Shown here: positions 42,344 to 50,359 of the stretch, in pieces | Layout: each line of letters opens with the position of its first letter | Numbering within the stretch: position 1 is the first letter of the stretch | Assembly (NCBI RefSeq): GCF_900090265.1 | Contig: NZ_LT607752.1 | Coordinates: 5,772,001-5,836,000, forward strand | DNA length: 64,000 bases | Reading direction: 5' to 3' | Source of the DNA: Micromonospora rifamycinica | GTDB lineage: Bacteria; Actinomycetota; Actinomycetes; Mycobacteriales; Micromonosporaceae | Program-made: the position numbers and the translations under genes | Notes under the pieces: generated by a model | Seen by the model: only the letters and a program-made list of their open reading frames with translations | What the model was told of the DNA's origin: nothing | Database searches by the model: none

Positions 42344-42925
42344 ATGCCGTGGTGGTCATGGCGCCCTGGTCCCGCCGCTGGCGGCGACACGGAAACTCGA
42401 AGCGGGATCACGGTGGACAGTGTCCGGATGGGGCCACCGTCCCCCCGCCAACCGGCGGACGACTGCCCTGTCACCGAGCGACCGGCCGTGACCGACCGGC
42501 CGGTCTCCGTGGCACCGGTCACCCTGGCCCGGGTCTGTGACGCGCTCGACCTGCTCGACGTGCGTTACCTGGCCGACGGGGACGGCAACCTGCTGGCCAT
42601 GTGGGAACGGCACGCGGTGCTGGTCACCCTCGAAGGCCCCGAGGACGAGATCCTGGTGATGCGGGCACGTCCACACGCGACCGTCCCGCCGGACTGGGCC
42701 GACCGGGCCTACCGGGTGGTCAACGAGTGGAACCACACCCGCCGGTTCTGCAAGGCCTACATCGGTGACCCGACCGAGCGCGGCCAGCTTCCCATCTACG
42801 CCGAGCTGCAGGTGCCGCTCGGCGCCGGGGCACACGACGCGCTGCTGGTGGAGATGCTGGACTGCGGAGCGGCGGTGGCCACCACGTTCGTCGACTGGCT
42901 GCACGACGAGGGCGCCCTGCTCTGA
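42344..42925 (+). CDS. YbjN domain-containing protein
   Basis: This 193-residue protein has a C-terminal YbjN fold (type III secretion chaperone-like): CDALDLLDVRYLADGDGNLLA, then RAYRVVNEWNHTRRFCKAYI and a closing helix DCGAAVATTFVDWLHD. YbjN proteins bind partners or regulate motility and exopolysaccharide in other bacteria; here the role is unknown. The first 60 residues are low in structure. GGGGAGTGAGG is located 11 bases before ATG 42344; GTG 42413 is an in-frame alternative. Confidence 0.75.
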   Translation: MPWWSWRPGPAAGGDTETRSGITVDSVRMGPPSPRQPADDCPVTERPAVTDRPVSVAPVTLARVCDALDLLDVRYLADGDGNLLAMWERHAVLVTLEGPEDEILVMRARPHATVPPDWADRAYRVVNEWNHTRRFCKAYIGDPTERGQLPIYAELQVPLGAGAHDALLVEMLDCGAAVATTFVDWLHDEGALL

Positions 42926-43011
42926 GCGGACGCCCGTCGGCCCGAACGGCTGACGAGGAGAGGGGCACGCCGCCCCGGGGCGGACCGGCTGACCCGCGTC
43001 GGCCCGGGGTG

Positions 43012-43434
43012 TCAGCCGGCGGCCGGGTCCTCCATGACGTTGACCATGAAGTAGGCCGAGCGCTCCAGGTAGTCCCAGAGGGCGGTGCCGGTCTCCGGCG
43101 GCAGCGCCAGCTCGTCCACCGCGCGCCGCATGTGGCGCAGCCAGGCGTCCCGCTCGGCCGGGCCGATCCGGAACGGCGCGTGCCGCATCCGCAGCCGGGG
43201 GTGCCCCCGCTGGGCGGAGTAGGTGGTCGGGCCGCCCCAGTACTGCATCAGGAAGAGCGTCATCCGCTCGGCGGCCGGCCCGAGGTCGCCCTCCGGGTAC
43301 ATCGGCCGCAGCAGCGGGTCGGTGGCGATGCCGGCGTAGAACCTGTCGACCAACCTGCGGAAGGTGGGCTCACCACCGACGGCCTCGAAGAGGGTCGTCG
43401 ACGGAACGGGCCGGGGCTCGCCTGCGGAATTCAC
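43012..43434 (-). CDS. glbO: group II truncated haemoglobin (GlbO type)
   Basis: This 140-residue 2-on-2 globin binds haem and O2/NO. It has LFEAVGGEPTFRRLVDRFYAG (helix B with Tyr B10), the CD/E region PMYPEGDLGPAAERMTLFLMQYWGGP, then the F region QRGHPRLRMRHAPF with the proximal His, and Trp G8 in GTALWDYLE. The group II (TrbO/GlbO) pattern is clear. It would help O2 delivery to terminal oxidases or detoxify NO and H2O2. The GTG start stands in a short gap before the MFS gene. Confidence 0.93.
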   Translation of the reverse strand: MNSAGEPRPVPSTTLFEAVGGEPTFRRLVDRFYAGIATDPLLRPMYPEGDLGPAAERMTLFLMQYWGGPTTYSAQRGHPRLRMRHAPFRIGPAERDAWLRHMRRAVDELALPPETGTALWDYLERSAYFMVNVMEDPAAG

Positions 43435-43485
43435 CGTTCCATCCTGCCAGGTGTGGCGGTGCCCCGACCGCCGCCCGTCCGCCGA

Positions 43486-44847
43486 TCACGTCACAGCGTG
43501 CCGGTGACCGCTCCGCTCGCCGGCCCGGGCCGCCGCGGGTGAGCCGTCCGGCTGCGGACCGGTGGCGACGTTGGTCAGGTCGGCGGCCGCCACCGCGGCG
43601 TCGACGGTGGCCCGGTTCGGCCAGCGCAGCGCGGTGCACAGCATCAGCAGCACCCCCGCGGCGCTCCACACCCCGACCACCGTGGGCACCGAGAAGCGGT
43701 CGGCGAGCAGACCGGTGACCAGCACCGCGCCACCCTGGATCACCTGGATCCCGGTCGCCATCACACCGAAGGCGCGGGCCCGGTAGCCGTTGGGCAGTGC
43801 CCGCACGAAGAGGCCGTTCGCCGTCGGGATCAGACCCGCGACCGCGAAACCGCAGGCCGCCGCGAGCAGGGCGACCACCACCGGTGGGGGATTCAGCAGC
43901 GCCGGCACCAGGGCCAGCGGGGCGAGCACCGCGAGGGGCCGCATCAGGCTGAGCCGGCCGGCGGGCGACACCAACCGCCCCACGAGCAGGCCGCCGACGA
44001 TGAATCCGACCGGATTGGCCGCCATGATGACGGCCTGGGCGGCACCGGAGTCCAGACCGTTGCCGGAGCGCTCCGCGGCCCAGGCCGCGGCCAGCCCCTC
44101 CGGCACGATCGAGAAGAGCATCGCGCTGAACACCAGCAGGCTGATCGCCCGCAGGACCGGGTTGCCGAAGACGATCCGGAAGCCCTCAGCGGTCTCCCGC
44201 AGCAGGTGGGTACGGTGTGCCTCGCTGAGCGTCGGCTCCCGGTCGCGGACGCCGAGCCGGACGAGCAGGGCCGACAGGCCGAAGGTGGCCGCGTTGAGCA
44301 GCAGCGCCGCCGTCGGGCTGAACACGGCGACCGCCGCCCCAGCCAGATAGCCGACCACCTGGGCGGCCTGGCTGGCGCTGGCGTTGAGCGACAGGCCCAG
44401 CACCAACCGGTCGCCGGTGAGGATCGCCGGCAGCAGCGCCGACCGGGCCGCCTGCCCGGGCGGGTTGGCGAGGGTGGCGGCGAAGAGCAGGGCCAGGATC
44501 GCCCAGACCGGCAGGTCGGGCAGCACGATCAGGGCGGTCAGCACCATCCGGATCACGTCGCAGGTGACCATCACCTGCCGGTGCCGGTGCCGTTCGGCGA
44601 GCGCGGCCAGCAGCGGACCGCCGACCAGCCACGGCAGGTAGCTGACCGCGAACGCGGCGGCGGAGAGGGCGACGGACTGGCTCTCCTGGTAGACCAGCAC
44701 GGTGACCGCGGCCTTGGCGACGTAGTCGCCGATCCAGGACAGGACGCTGGCGGCGAAGACCGCACGGAACTCGACCCGGCCGAACACCTCACGGAAGGTG
44801 GCCGGTCGGTCCGGGCCGGGTCGCTGGTCGGACACCGTGGCCTCCAT
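43486..44847 (-). CDS. MFS transporter
   Basis: This 453-residue major facilitator has about 12 hydrophobic segments beginning FRAVFAASVLSWIGDYVAK. The loop after the second helix reads LAALAERHRHRQVMV, the usual GxLAxxxxxRR-like motif, and the C-terminal half repeats the pattern (VGRLVSPAGRLSLMRP). It resembles the actinobacterial multidrug or macrolide-efflux group; the substrate is unknown. The last 40 residues are hydrophilic. It is read leftward; the haemoglobin gene starts about 50 bases beyond its stop. Confidence 0.85.
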   Translation of the reverse strand: MEATVSDQRPGPDRPATFREVFGRVEFRAVFAASVLSWIGDYVAKAAVTVLVYQESQSVALSAAAFAVSYLPWLVGGPLLAALAERHRHRQVMVTCDVIRMVLTALIVLPDLPVWAILALLFAATLANPPGQAARSALLPAILTGDRLVLGLSLNASASQAAQVVGYLAGAAVAVFSPTAALLLNAATFGLSALLVRLGVRDREPTLSEAHRTHLLRETAEGFRIVFGNPVLRAISLLVFSAMLFSIVPEGLAAAWAAERSGNGLDSGAAQAVIMAANPVGFIVGGLLVGRLVSPAGRLSLMRPLAVLAPLALVPALLNPPPVVVALLAAACGFAVAGLIPTANGLFVRALPNGYRARAFGVMATGIQVIQGGAVLVTGLLADRFSVPTVVGVWSAAGVLLMLCTALRWPNRATVDAAVAAADLTNVATGPQPDGSPAAARAGERSGHRHAVT

Positions 44848-45099
44848 CGTGCCCCGACACCGGCCACTTGTGGTGGCCCGGCGGGGCGCCGTCGTCAGAT
44901 TCGCGGATCAGCGATGACGCGATCACGCTCCCGGGAACGCGTGTACCGGATTCTGCCCGATCGTCTGACAACTGACTAGGGCGAACGGATTGATCGTCGC
45001 ATCCCCGACTGAACGAACGGACGATACCCGAGGGGCCGGCCGGTGCGCGAGTACCGCCCATCGGGCCGCCGCCGTGGTGCGCCTGGCGCCCGTGACCTG

Positions 45100-46452
45100 C
45101 TACCGCCCGTGGGCGCCGCCGGGTCCGGTGCTGCCTGCTCCGGTGGTGCCGGGTCCGGTGCTGCCTGGTCCGCTGCCGGCTGGCCCGGGGGTGTCGGACG
45201 GCTCGTGGGTGCCCGTACCGGTGCCGGTCGGGGCGGGGGTGCCGGTCAGGGTGGCGTAGGTGGGGCCGGCCGAGGTGACCGCAGTGGCGCTCGGCGGGGT
45301 GGTCGGGGTGGTGAGGACGCCGTTGGGCGGCAGTCCCGGATAGAGCCGGGCCGCGGCGATCCGGGCGGTGATGCCGGAGTTCTCCAGCGCCTCGGCGAGC
45401 CGGCGACGCAGCTCCCGACCGACCGCGAACTGCCCCTCCGCCGTGGTCTTGACCACCGTACGGAGCACCGCGCCGTCGACCGTCATCTGCTCCACCCCCA
45501 GCACCTCGGGTGGCTCGACGATCTCCGGGGCCAGGTCCGGGTCCATCGCCACCGAGGCGGCGGCCGTCCGCAGCACCGCGTTGGCCTCCTCGGTGCCGGC
45601 GAACCCGATCGGCAGGTCGATCACGACCAGCGCCCAGCCCTGGCTCTTGTTGCCCACCCGGATGATCTCGCCGTTGCGGATGTACCAGAGCACCCCCCGG
45701 CCGTCGCGGACCGTGGTGACCCGCAGCCCCACCGACTCCACCACCCCGGTCGCCTCGCCCAGGTCGACCGTGTCGCCGACGCCGTACTGGTCCTCGATGA
45801 GCATGAACAACCCGGCGATCAGGTCCTTCACCAGGCTCTGCGCGCCGAAACCGAGGGCCACCCCGGCGATCCCGGCGCTGGCCAGCAGCGGGGCCAGGTC
45901 GAAGCTGAACTCGCGCAGGATCATCAGCAGGGCGATGCCGAAGACGAACGCGGTGACCATGCTGCGCAGCACCGAACCGATCGCCTCGGCGCGCTGGCGA
46001 CGTCGTTCGGGGACGAACTCGGTCGGGTCGAGCGCGGCGCTGGGCACCCGCTCACGCAGCGGGCGCAGCAGGGTGGGCACCGACCCGTGCGCGGTGGTGC
46101 GGACCAGCCGGTTGATCGTCCGGTGCAGCGCCCAGCGGGCGACGAGCGCCAGCAGCAGGATCAGCACCACCCGCAGCGGCTTGAGCAGGATCCAGTAGCT
46201 GCCCTCGGCGAACCAGGCCGATCCGGTCACCCGGTACAGGTACTCGCAGGAGGTGCTGCCCAGACAGTCGGCGCCCGAGCCGCCCCCGGAACCCGGGCTG
46301 CTGCCCGGTGTCGGGCTCGGGGCGGCGGACAGGACGACGGACGACAGGCTGACGACGCTCACCCTGTCTTCGTACCGCAGGGGGCCGGACGGCCGACGGC
46401 CGACCCTCCACGCCCGTTCCGTCCCATGATCGTACGACGCCGAACCGGACAT
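45100..46452 (-). CDS. MscS-type mechanosensitive ion channel
   Basis: This inner-membrane channel opens on osmotic downshock. Hydrophobic helices occur at about residues 90-115 and 165-185. The pore-lining helix TM3 is ASAGIAGVALGFGAQSLVKDLIAG (Gly/Ala-zipper), then the beta-domain begins LIEDQYGVGDTVDLGEATGVVE. The C-terminal tail is a 60-residue Pro/Thr/Gly repeat. The ATG at 46452 is the longest frame; a GTG at 46362 (VSVVSLSSVV) may be the real start, and neither has a good ribosome site. Confidence 0.88.
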   Translation of the reverse strand: MSGSASYDHGTERAWRVGRRPSGPLRYEDRVSVVSLSSVVLSAAPSPTPGSSPGSGGGSGADCLGSTSCEYLYRVTGSAWFAEGSYWILLKPLRVVLILLLALVARWALHRTINRLVRTTAHGSVPTLLRPLRERVPSAALDPTEFVPERRRQRAEAIGSVLRSMVTAFVFGIALLMILREFSFDLAPLLASAGIAGVALGFGAQSLVKDLIAGLFMLIEDQYGVGDTVDLGEATGVVESVGLRVTTVRDGRGVLWYIRNGEIIRVGNKSQGWALVVIDLPIGFAGTEEANAVLRTAAASVAMDPDLAPEIVEPPEVLGVEQMTVDGAVLRTVVKTTAEGQFAVGRELRRRLAEALENSGITARIAAARLYPGLPPNGVLTTPTTPPSATAVTSAGPTYATLTGTPAPTGTGTGTHEPSDTPGPAGSGPGSTGPGTTGAGSTGPGGAHGR

Positions 46453-46638
46453 CTTCCTACACGGCGCGGAGCGTTCAGCGGGTACCCCGGATTAGTACGT
46501 GCAATCCCGGGTCCGATCAGGGACGATTGGCGCAGCGGATGACGGTGATCCCGCCGGAGCCGGTCGGTGTTCCCTGCTGCCCGAGGGTCGACCGGTGCTG
46601 CCAGCGGTGGGAGCGGCTGGACCGGGAGGGTGAGCACG

Positions 46639-47184
46639 ATGCCTGACATACGACCCACGGTGGGCTCCGGCGCGCTGGTTCTCAACGCCACCTACGAGCC
46701 GCTGTGTGTCGTGTCCGTGCGTCGAGCCGCGATCCTGGTGCTCTCCGCCAAGGCGGTCTGCGTCGCCGACGGCGACGGCATCCTGCACAGCGCCCACGAC
46801 GCGCTGCCCGTCCCCTCGGTGGTGCGGCTGACCCGGTTCGTCCGGGTGCCCTACCGCACCCACGTCGGGCTCTCCCGGCGGGCGATCTTCGCCCGCGACG
46901 GCAACCGCTGCGCCTACTGCCGGGGCCCGGCCGAGACCATCGACCACGTCTTCCCGCGCAGCCGGGGTGGCCGGCACGCCTGGGAGAACGTGGTCGCCGC
47001 GTGCGCCCGGTGCAACCACACCAAGGGCGACAAGACCCCGGCCGAGCTGGGCTGGCGGCTGCACAGCCTGCCGGCCGCCCCGAAGGGCACCGCCTGGCGG
47101 GTGCTCGGCCACCGCGCACCGGATCCGCGCTGGGCGGACTGGCTCGACCTGCGCGACCCGTTCCGCGAGGCCGAGGCGGCCTGA
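46639..47184 (+). CDS. HNH endonuclease
   Basis: The 181-residue protein has an N-terminal extension typical of actinobacterial stand-alone HNH proteins (VLNATYEPLCVVSVRRA) and an HNH core: CAYCRGPAETIDHVFPRSRG, then NVVAACARCNHTKGDKTP. Two CxxC pairs hold the structural zinc, and His in TIDHVFP and Asn in RCNHTKG complete the nuclease site. It probably nicks or cleaves DNA; the role is unknown and it is not next to a phage or restriction gene. GGGAGGGTGAGCACG precedes the ATG. Confidence 0.9.
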   Translation: MPDIRPTVGSGALVLNATYEPLCVVSVRRAAILVLSAKAVCVADGDGILHSAHDALPVPSVVRLTRFVRVPYRTHVGLSRRAIFARDGNRCAYCRGPAETIDHVFPRSRGGRHAWENVVAACARCNHTKGDKTPAELGWRLHSLPAAPKGTAWRVLGHRAPDPRWADWLDLRDPFREAEAA

Positions 47185-47280
47185 CCGACCGCGCCGTCGG
47201 TCACGCCCTCGCGCCGCCGGGTCGGGCCGCCGTGCGGTGCCGCTGGCCTGGGCCGGGACCGGTGAGCCGGCCCGGGCCGG

Positions 47281-48162
47281 TCAGTCGGCCCGGACCAGGG
47301 TGGCGTAGACCACCAGGTTGTCGGCGTAACCGGTCGCACCCCCGACCCAGCGCCCGCCGCAGGTGATCAACCGCAGGCGGGGACGGCTGAAGTCACCGTA
47401 GATCTGGTCGACCGGCAACCGTTCCTTGCGGTACCGCTGGATCTCGTCGACCTCGAAGACGGCCACCCGGCGGTCGGCGCGGGTCACCTCGATCTCGTCG
47501 CCGTCGTGCAGTTCCTTGAGGCCGTGGAAGACCGCCGGACCGGTGGTGGTGTCCACGTGGCCGACGATCACCGCCGGGCCGTACTGGCCGGGGGTGGGGC
47601 CCTGGTCGTACCAGCCGGCCTCCTGGGCGCGGGCGGTGTCCGGGACGGCGATGCTGCCGTCCGGGGCGATGCCGACCCGGTGCACCGTCGCCCGGAGGTC
47701 GATCCGGGAGATGGCGATCTGGGTCGGTGGACTCCCGGACAACACCGGGAACTTCTTCGGCGGCGGGCGCAGGCCGGCGACGAACCGGTCCGGCAGCACG
47801 CTGCGCCCGGTGACCCGTTCCACCCCGAGCATCGTCACGATCAGCAGCATCACGGCGGCTATCGCCAGGACGGGCAACCCCGGCCCGCCTGAGGCGAACC
47901 GACCGCCGAAGGCCGGCTGCCGGGGCACCGGGCGTACCGGCCGGGCCTGGGTGACCGGGTCGGCGGTGGTCACGCTGGCGGAGAACGCCTGGCCGGCGAC
48001 CCGGCGGAACCGGGCCGCGGCCCGGCGGGACCGGCGGTGGATCCGGGCGGCGAGCCGGCGGGACCGGCGGTGGATCCGGGCGGCGGCCCGCATGGTCCGG
48101 CGGGCCGCCGCCCGCAGCCGGCGGCCGGCCGGCCGGGACCGGCGGTGACGGGTACGGGCCAT
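47281..48162 (-). CDS. class F sortase
   Basis: This membrane-anchored cysteine transpeptidase has a cytoplasmic N-terminus of about 55 residues unusually rich in Arg (two copies of ARIHRRSRR), one transmembrane helix (about 96-114), then the sortase barrel. The active-site His is in VIVGHVDTTTG (about H202), Cys in RLRLITCGG (about C268), and Arg follows in GGRWVGG. The absence of a long linker and the ITCGG sequence fit class F, the main actinobacterial housekeeping-like class. It would attach proteins with an LPxTG-like signal to the wall. It is 12 bases downstream of a secreted protein gene. Confidence 0.9.
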   Translation of the reverse strand: MARTRHRRSRPAGRRLRAAARRTMRAAARIHRRSRRLAARIHRRSRRAAARFRRVAGQAFSASVTTADPVTQARPVRPVPRQPAFGGRFASGGPGLPVLAIAAVMLLIVTMLGVERVTGRSVLPDRFVAGLRPPPKKFPVLSGSPPTQIAISRIDLRATVHRVGIAPDGSIAVPDTARAQEAGWYDQGPTPGQYGPAVIVGHVDTTTGPAVFHGLKELHDGDEIEVTRADRRVAVFEVDEIQRYRKERLPVDQIYGDFSRPRLRLITCGGRWVGGATGYADNLVVYATLVRAD

Positions 48163-48174
48163 GGCGACCGGTGG

Positions 48175-48699
48175 TCAGGCACCGGGACGGGTCCGTCGGC
48201 GGTTGCCGCCGAAGACGCCGAGCCCGGCGGCCACGGCCACCACGGCGAGGCCGCCGACCAGCAGCAGTGAACCGGTGCCCCGGTCGCCCACCGTCCCGCC
48301 CCCACCGGTGGCCGGTCCCTTGCTCGGCTGCGCCATGTTGAGCACGGTCAGCATGGTCGAGGCGGTGCTGCCGTTGGGGCACCGCAGGTCGACCGGGTAG
48401 TCACCGGGCTGCTTGTTGCCGGCGATGGTGACCGCGCCGGTGAGGAAGCCGTTGTCGGGCCGCAGCACCACCCGCCCGAAGGCGTCCGAGTGCACGGTGG
48501 CCTGCTGGTTGTTGGTGTTGTCGCAGCTGGCCCGGACGGTGACCCGGGTGCCGGCCGGCGCGCTGTTCGGCGTGACCTCGACGAAGATGTTCTCGCCGGC
48601 CCGCGCTGCTGGTGCCGCGACCAGGACGAACGCCCCGACCAGGGCGAACATCGCCAGTACGGCGAGGACGGCGTGACGGTGCAGAGTGAGCCCCCGCAT
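48175..48699 (-). CDS. secreted wall/membrane protein, possible sortase substrate
   Basis: The 174-residue protein has an N-terminal signal peptide (AVLAVLAMFALVGAFVLVA, cleavage probably after ARA, about residue 34) and a beta-rich extracellular domain with two Cys. The C-terminus has the layout of a cell-wall sorting signal: GPATGGGG (129-136), a hydrophobic stretch (LLLVGGLAVVAVAAGLGVF) and NRRRTR at the end. The motif lacks the Leu of LPxTG. The class F sortase gene is the next one in the operon, which strengthens a substrate-enzyme pairing. Confidence 0.7.
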   Translation of the reverse strand: MRGLTLHRHAVLAVLAMFALVGAFVLVAAPAARAGENIFVEVTPNSAPAGTRVTVRASCDNTNNQQATVHSDAFGRVVLRPDNGFLTGAVTIAGNKQPGDYPVDLRCPNGSTASTMLTVLNMAQPSKGPATGGGGTVGDRGTGSLLLVGGLAVVAVAAGLGVFGGNRRRTRPGA

Positions 48700-48786
48700 G
48701 ATTCCCCCCTCCCGGCGACGGTGCGCCGGAATCCTGCGACGGGTGTGCGGGCCTGCATTCCCGCTGGCCGGGGGGCAAACCCGGAG

Positions 48787-49257
48787 TCAGCGTTGCCGGG
48801 GACCGAGGGCGGCCGGTCCGGGCGGCAACGGCGTGACCGGGTGCCACTGCAACGGGGTGGAGAGCACCATCGTGCTGGACGGCTGCCCGTACGGGGCGAG
48901 CCGGTCGATGACCGCCTCGAACTGCCCGATCGACCCGGCGGCGACCTTGAGCACGCTGCACGCGTCCCCGGTGATCCGGTGGATCTCCTGGATCTCCGGC
49001 CAGTCGACGACCTGCGGGTCGTGCAGGATGCAGCGGGAGCCGTAACAGGACATCCGGATCAGCGCCACCACCGGACGGCCGGCGCGGGCAAGGTCGACGT
49101 GGGCGTGGTACCCGGTGATCACCCCGGACTCCTCCAGCCGGCGGACCCGCTCGGCGACCGCCGGTGGGGACAGGTGCACCCGCCGGGACAGCTCGCTGAA
49201 CGACAGCCGCGCGTCGGCCTGCAACTCGCGGAGCAGCGCCCAGTCCATCTCGTCCAT
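48787..49257 (-). CDS. Lrp/AsnC family transcriptional regulator
   Basis: The 156-residue protein has an N-terminal winged helix (MDEMDWALLRELQADARLSF, ELSRRVHLSPPAVAERVRR) and a C-terminal RAM ligand-binding domain. Lrp proteins sense amino acids. It is divergent from tryptophan 2,3-dioxygenase, separated by 146 bases holding a GAATGCCGA/TCGGCATTC pair, so control of tryptophan breakdown in response to an amino acid is the natural guess. The final 20 residues are Pro-rich and probably disordered. Confidence 0.9.
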   Translation of the reverse strand: MDEMDWALLRELQADARLSFSELSRRVHLSPPAVAERVRRLEESGVITGYHAHVDLARAGRPVVALIRMSCYGSRCILHDPQVVDWPEIQEIHRITGDACSVLKVAAGSIGQFEAVIDRLAPYGQPSSTMVLSTPLQWHPVTPLPPGPAALGPRQR

Positions 49258-49283
49258 CCGGCGACCTTACCGGCGGCAGGTCA

Positions 49284-49345
49284 GAATGCCGAAGCGCCTT
49301 CAGGAGTGAAAGTGATCGGTGGGTACCGCCGTCGAATCGGCATTC
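49284..49345. promoter_or_regulatory. inverted repeat between the Lrp gene and tryptophan dioxygenase
   Basis: GAATGCCGA (49284-49292) and TCGGCATTC (49337-49345) are perfect inverted arms 44 bases apart in the shared promoter region. Such spaced pairs fit an Lrp octamer wrapping DNA, but other explanations are possible. Confidence 0.45.
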
Positions 49346-49403
49346 CGTCACCGGCCCACGCCGGGAGATCATGACGGGACCGGTATCCGGAGGAGGCGAG
49401 ACG

Positions 49404-50306
49404 ATGGAACAGACGGACCTGCGGGCGCGTACGCCGACCCCGGCGGTGCGTCCGGTCACCCCGCAGCAGCGTCGGGCGCGGGCCGCCCGCAACGGCGGCG
49501 AACCCACCCTGGAGTTCGCCGACCGGGTGCCCTACGACGCGTACGTGCACGCCAGCACCCTGCACACCCTCCAGCAGCCGCTCAGCTCCGATCCGGGCGA
49601 GATGTCCTTCCTGATGGTCAGCCAGATCATGGAGCTGTACTTCGGGCTGACCTGCCACGAGCTGCGGCAGGCCCGGCACGACCTGCGGGCCGATCGGGTA
49701 TGGGAGGCGCTCGCCCCGTTGCGCCGGGCCGCCCTGCACCTGGAGGGGCTCAACGCCGCCTGGCGCGGGCTGCGCTGGATGACCCCCGCCGACTTCAACC
49801 GGTTCCGCAACCTGCTCGGTGAGGGTTCCGGCTTCCAGTCCGCGATGTACCGGCAGCTCGAGTTCCTGCTCGGGCTGCGCGACCCGGCGCTGATCCGCCC
49901 CTTCCGCCGGCAGAGCCAGGTCTACGACGAGCTGCGCGCCGCACTGGCCGTACCGAGCCTCTGGGACGAGGTGGTCGCCCTGCTCGGCCGGCACGGGCAC
50001 GACCTGCCCGCCGAGCTGCTCGACCGGGACGTCGCCGTCGAGCACCTGCCGCACCCCCGGGTCGAGGCGGCCTGGCTGGCGGTCTACGACGACGACGGAC
50101 CCGACAACCACCTGCGGCAGCTCGGCGAGGCGTTGGTCGAGGTGGCCGAGCAGTTCGGCGACTGGCGCTGGAACCACGTCAAGGCCGTCCAGCGCACCAT
50201 GGGCGCGAAGGTCGGCAGTGGCGGGTCGGCCGGGCTGGCCTGGTTGCAGCGCAGCATGTCCCGGGTGGTCTTTCCCGAGCTGTGGTCGGCCCGTACCGCG
50301 ATGTGA
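49404..50306 (+). CDS. kynA: tryptophan 2,3-dioxygenase
   Basis: This haem enzyme opens the indole ring of L-tryptophan to N-formylkynurenine, first step of the kynurenine pathway. It has DAYVHASTLHTLQQPLS, EMSFLMVSQIMELYFGLTCHEL (the substrate-binding region), a GFQSAMYRQLEFLLG loop and the C-terminal FGDWRWNHVKAVQRTMGAK with the haem-ligand His. At 300 aa it is usual bacterial length. ATG 49404 follows GGAGGAGGCGAGACG. No other kynurenine gene is next to it here. Confidence 0.95.
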   Translation: MEQTDLRARTPTPAVRPVTPQQRRARAARNGGEPTLEFADRVPYDAYVHASTLHTLQQPLSSDPGEMSFLMVSQIMELYFGLTCHELRQARHDLRADRVWEALAPLRRAALHLEGLNAAWRGLRWMTPADFNRFRNLLGEGSGFQSAMYRQLEFLLGLRDPALIRPFRRQSQVYDELRAALAVPSLWDEVVALLGRHGHDLPAELLDRDVAVEHLPHPRVEAAWLAVYDDDGPDNHLRQLGEALVEVAEQFGDWRWNHVKAVQRTMGAKVGSGGSAGLAWLQRSMSRVVFPELWSARTAM

Positions 50307-50315
50307 TCCTCCCGA

Positions 50316-50352
50316 CGGTCGGACCCGCCGCCTGCCGCGGCGGGTCCGACCG
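50316..50352. terminator. 15-bp hairpin between convergent genes
   Basis: CGGTCGGACCCGCCG and CGGCGGGTCCGACCG are perfect arms with a 7-base loop, placed between the tryptophan dioxygenase and cutinase stops. Confidence 0.8.
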
Positions 50353-50359
50353 GTGGGGA

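Noticed and set aside
46639..47184. HNH gene as part of a phage or retro-element
   Set aside because: It stands alone between chromosomal genes with normal GC and no terminase, reverse transcriptase or integrase near it.
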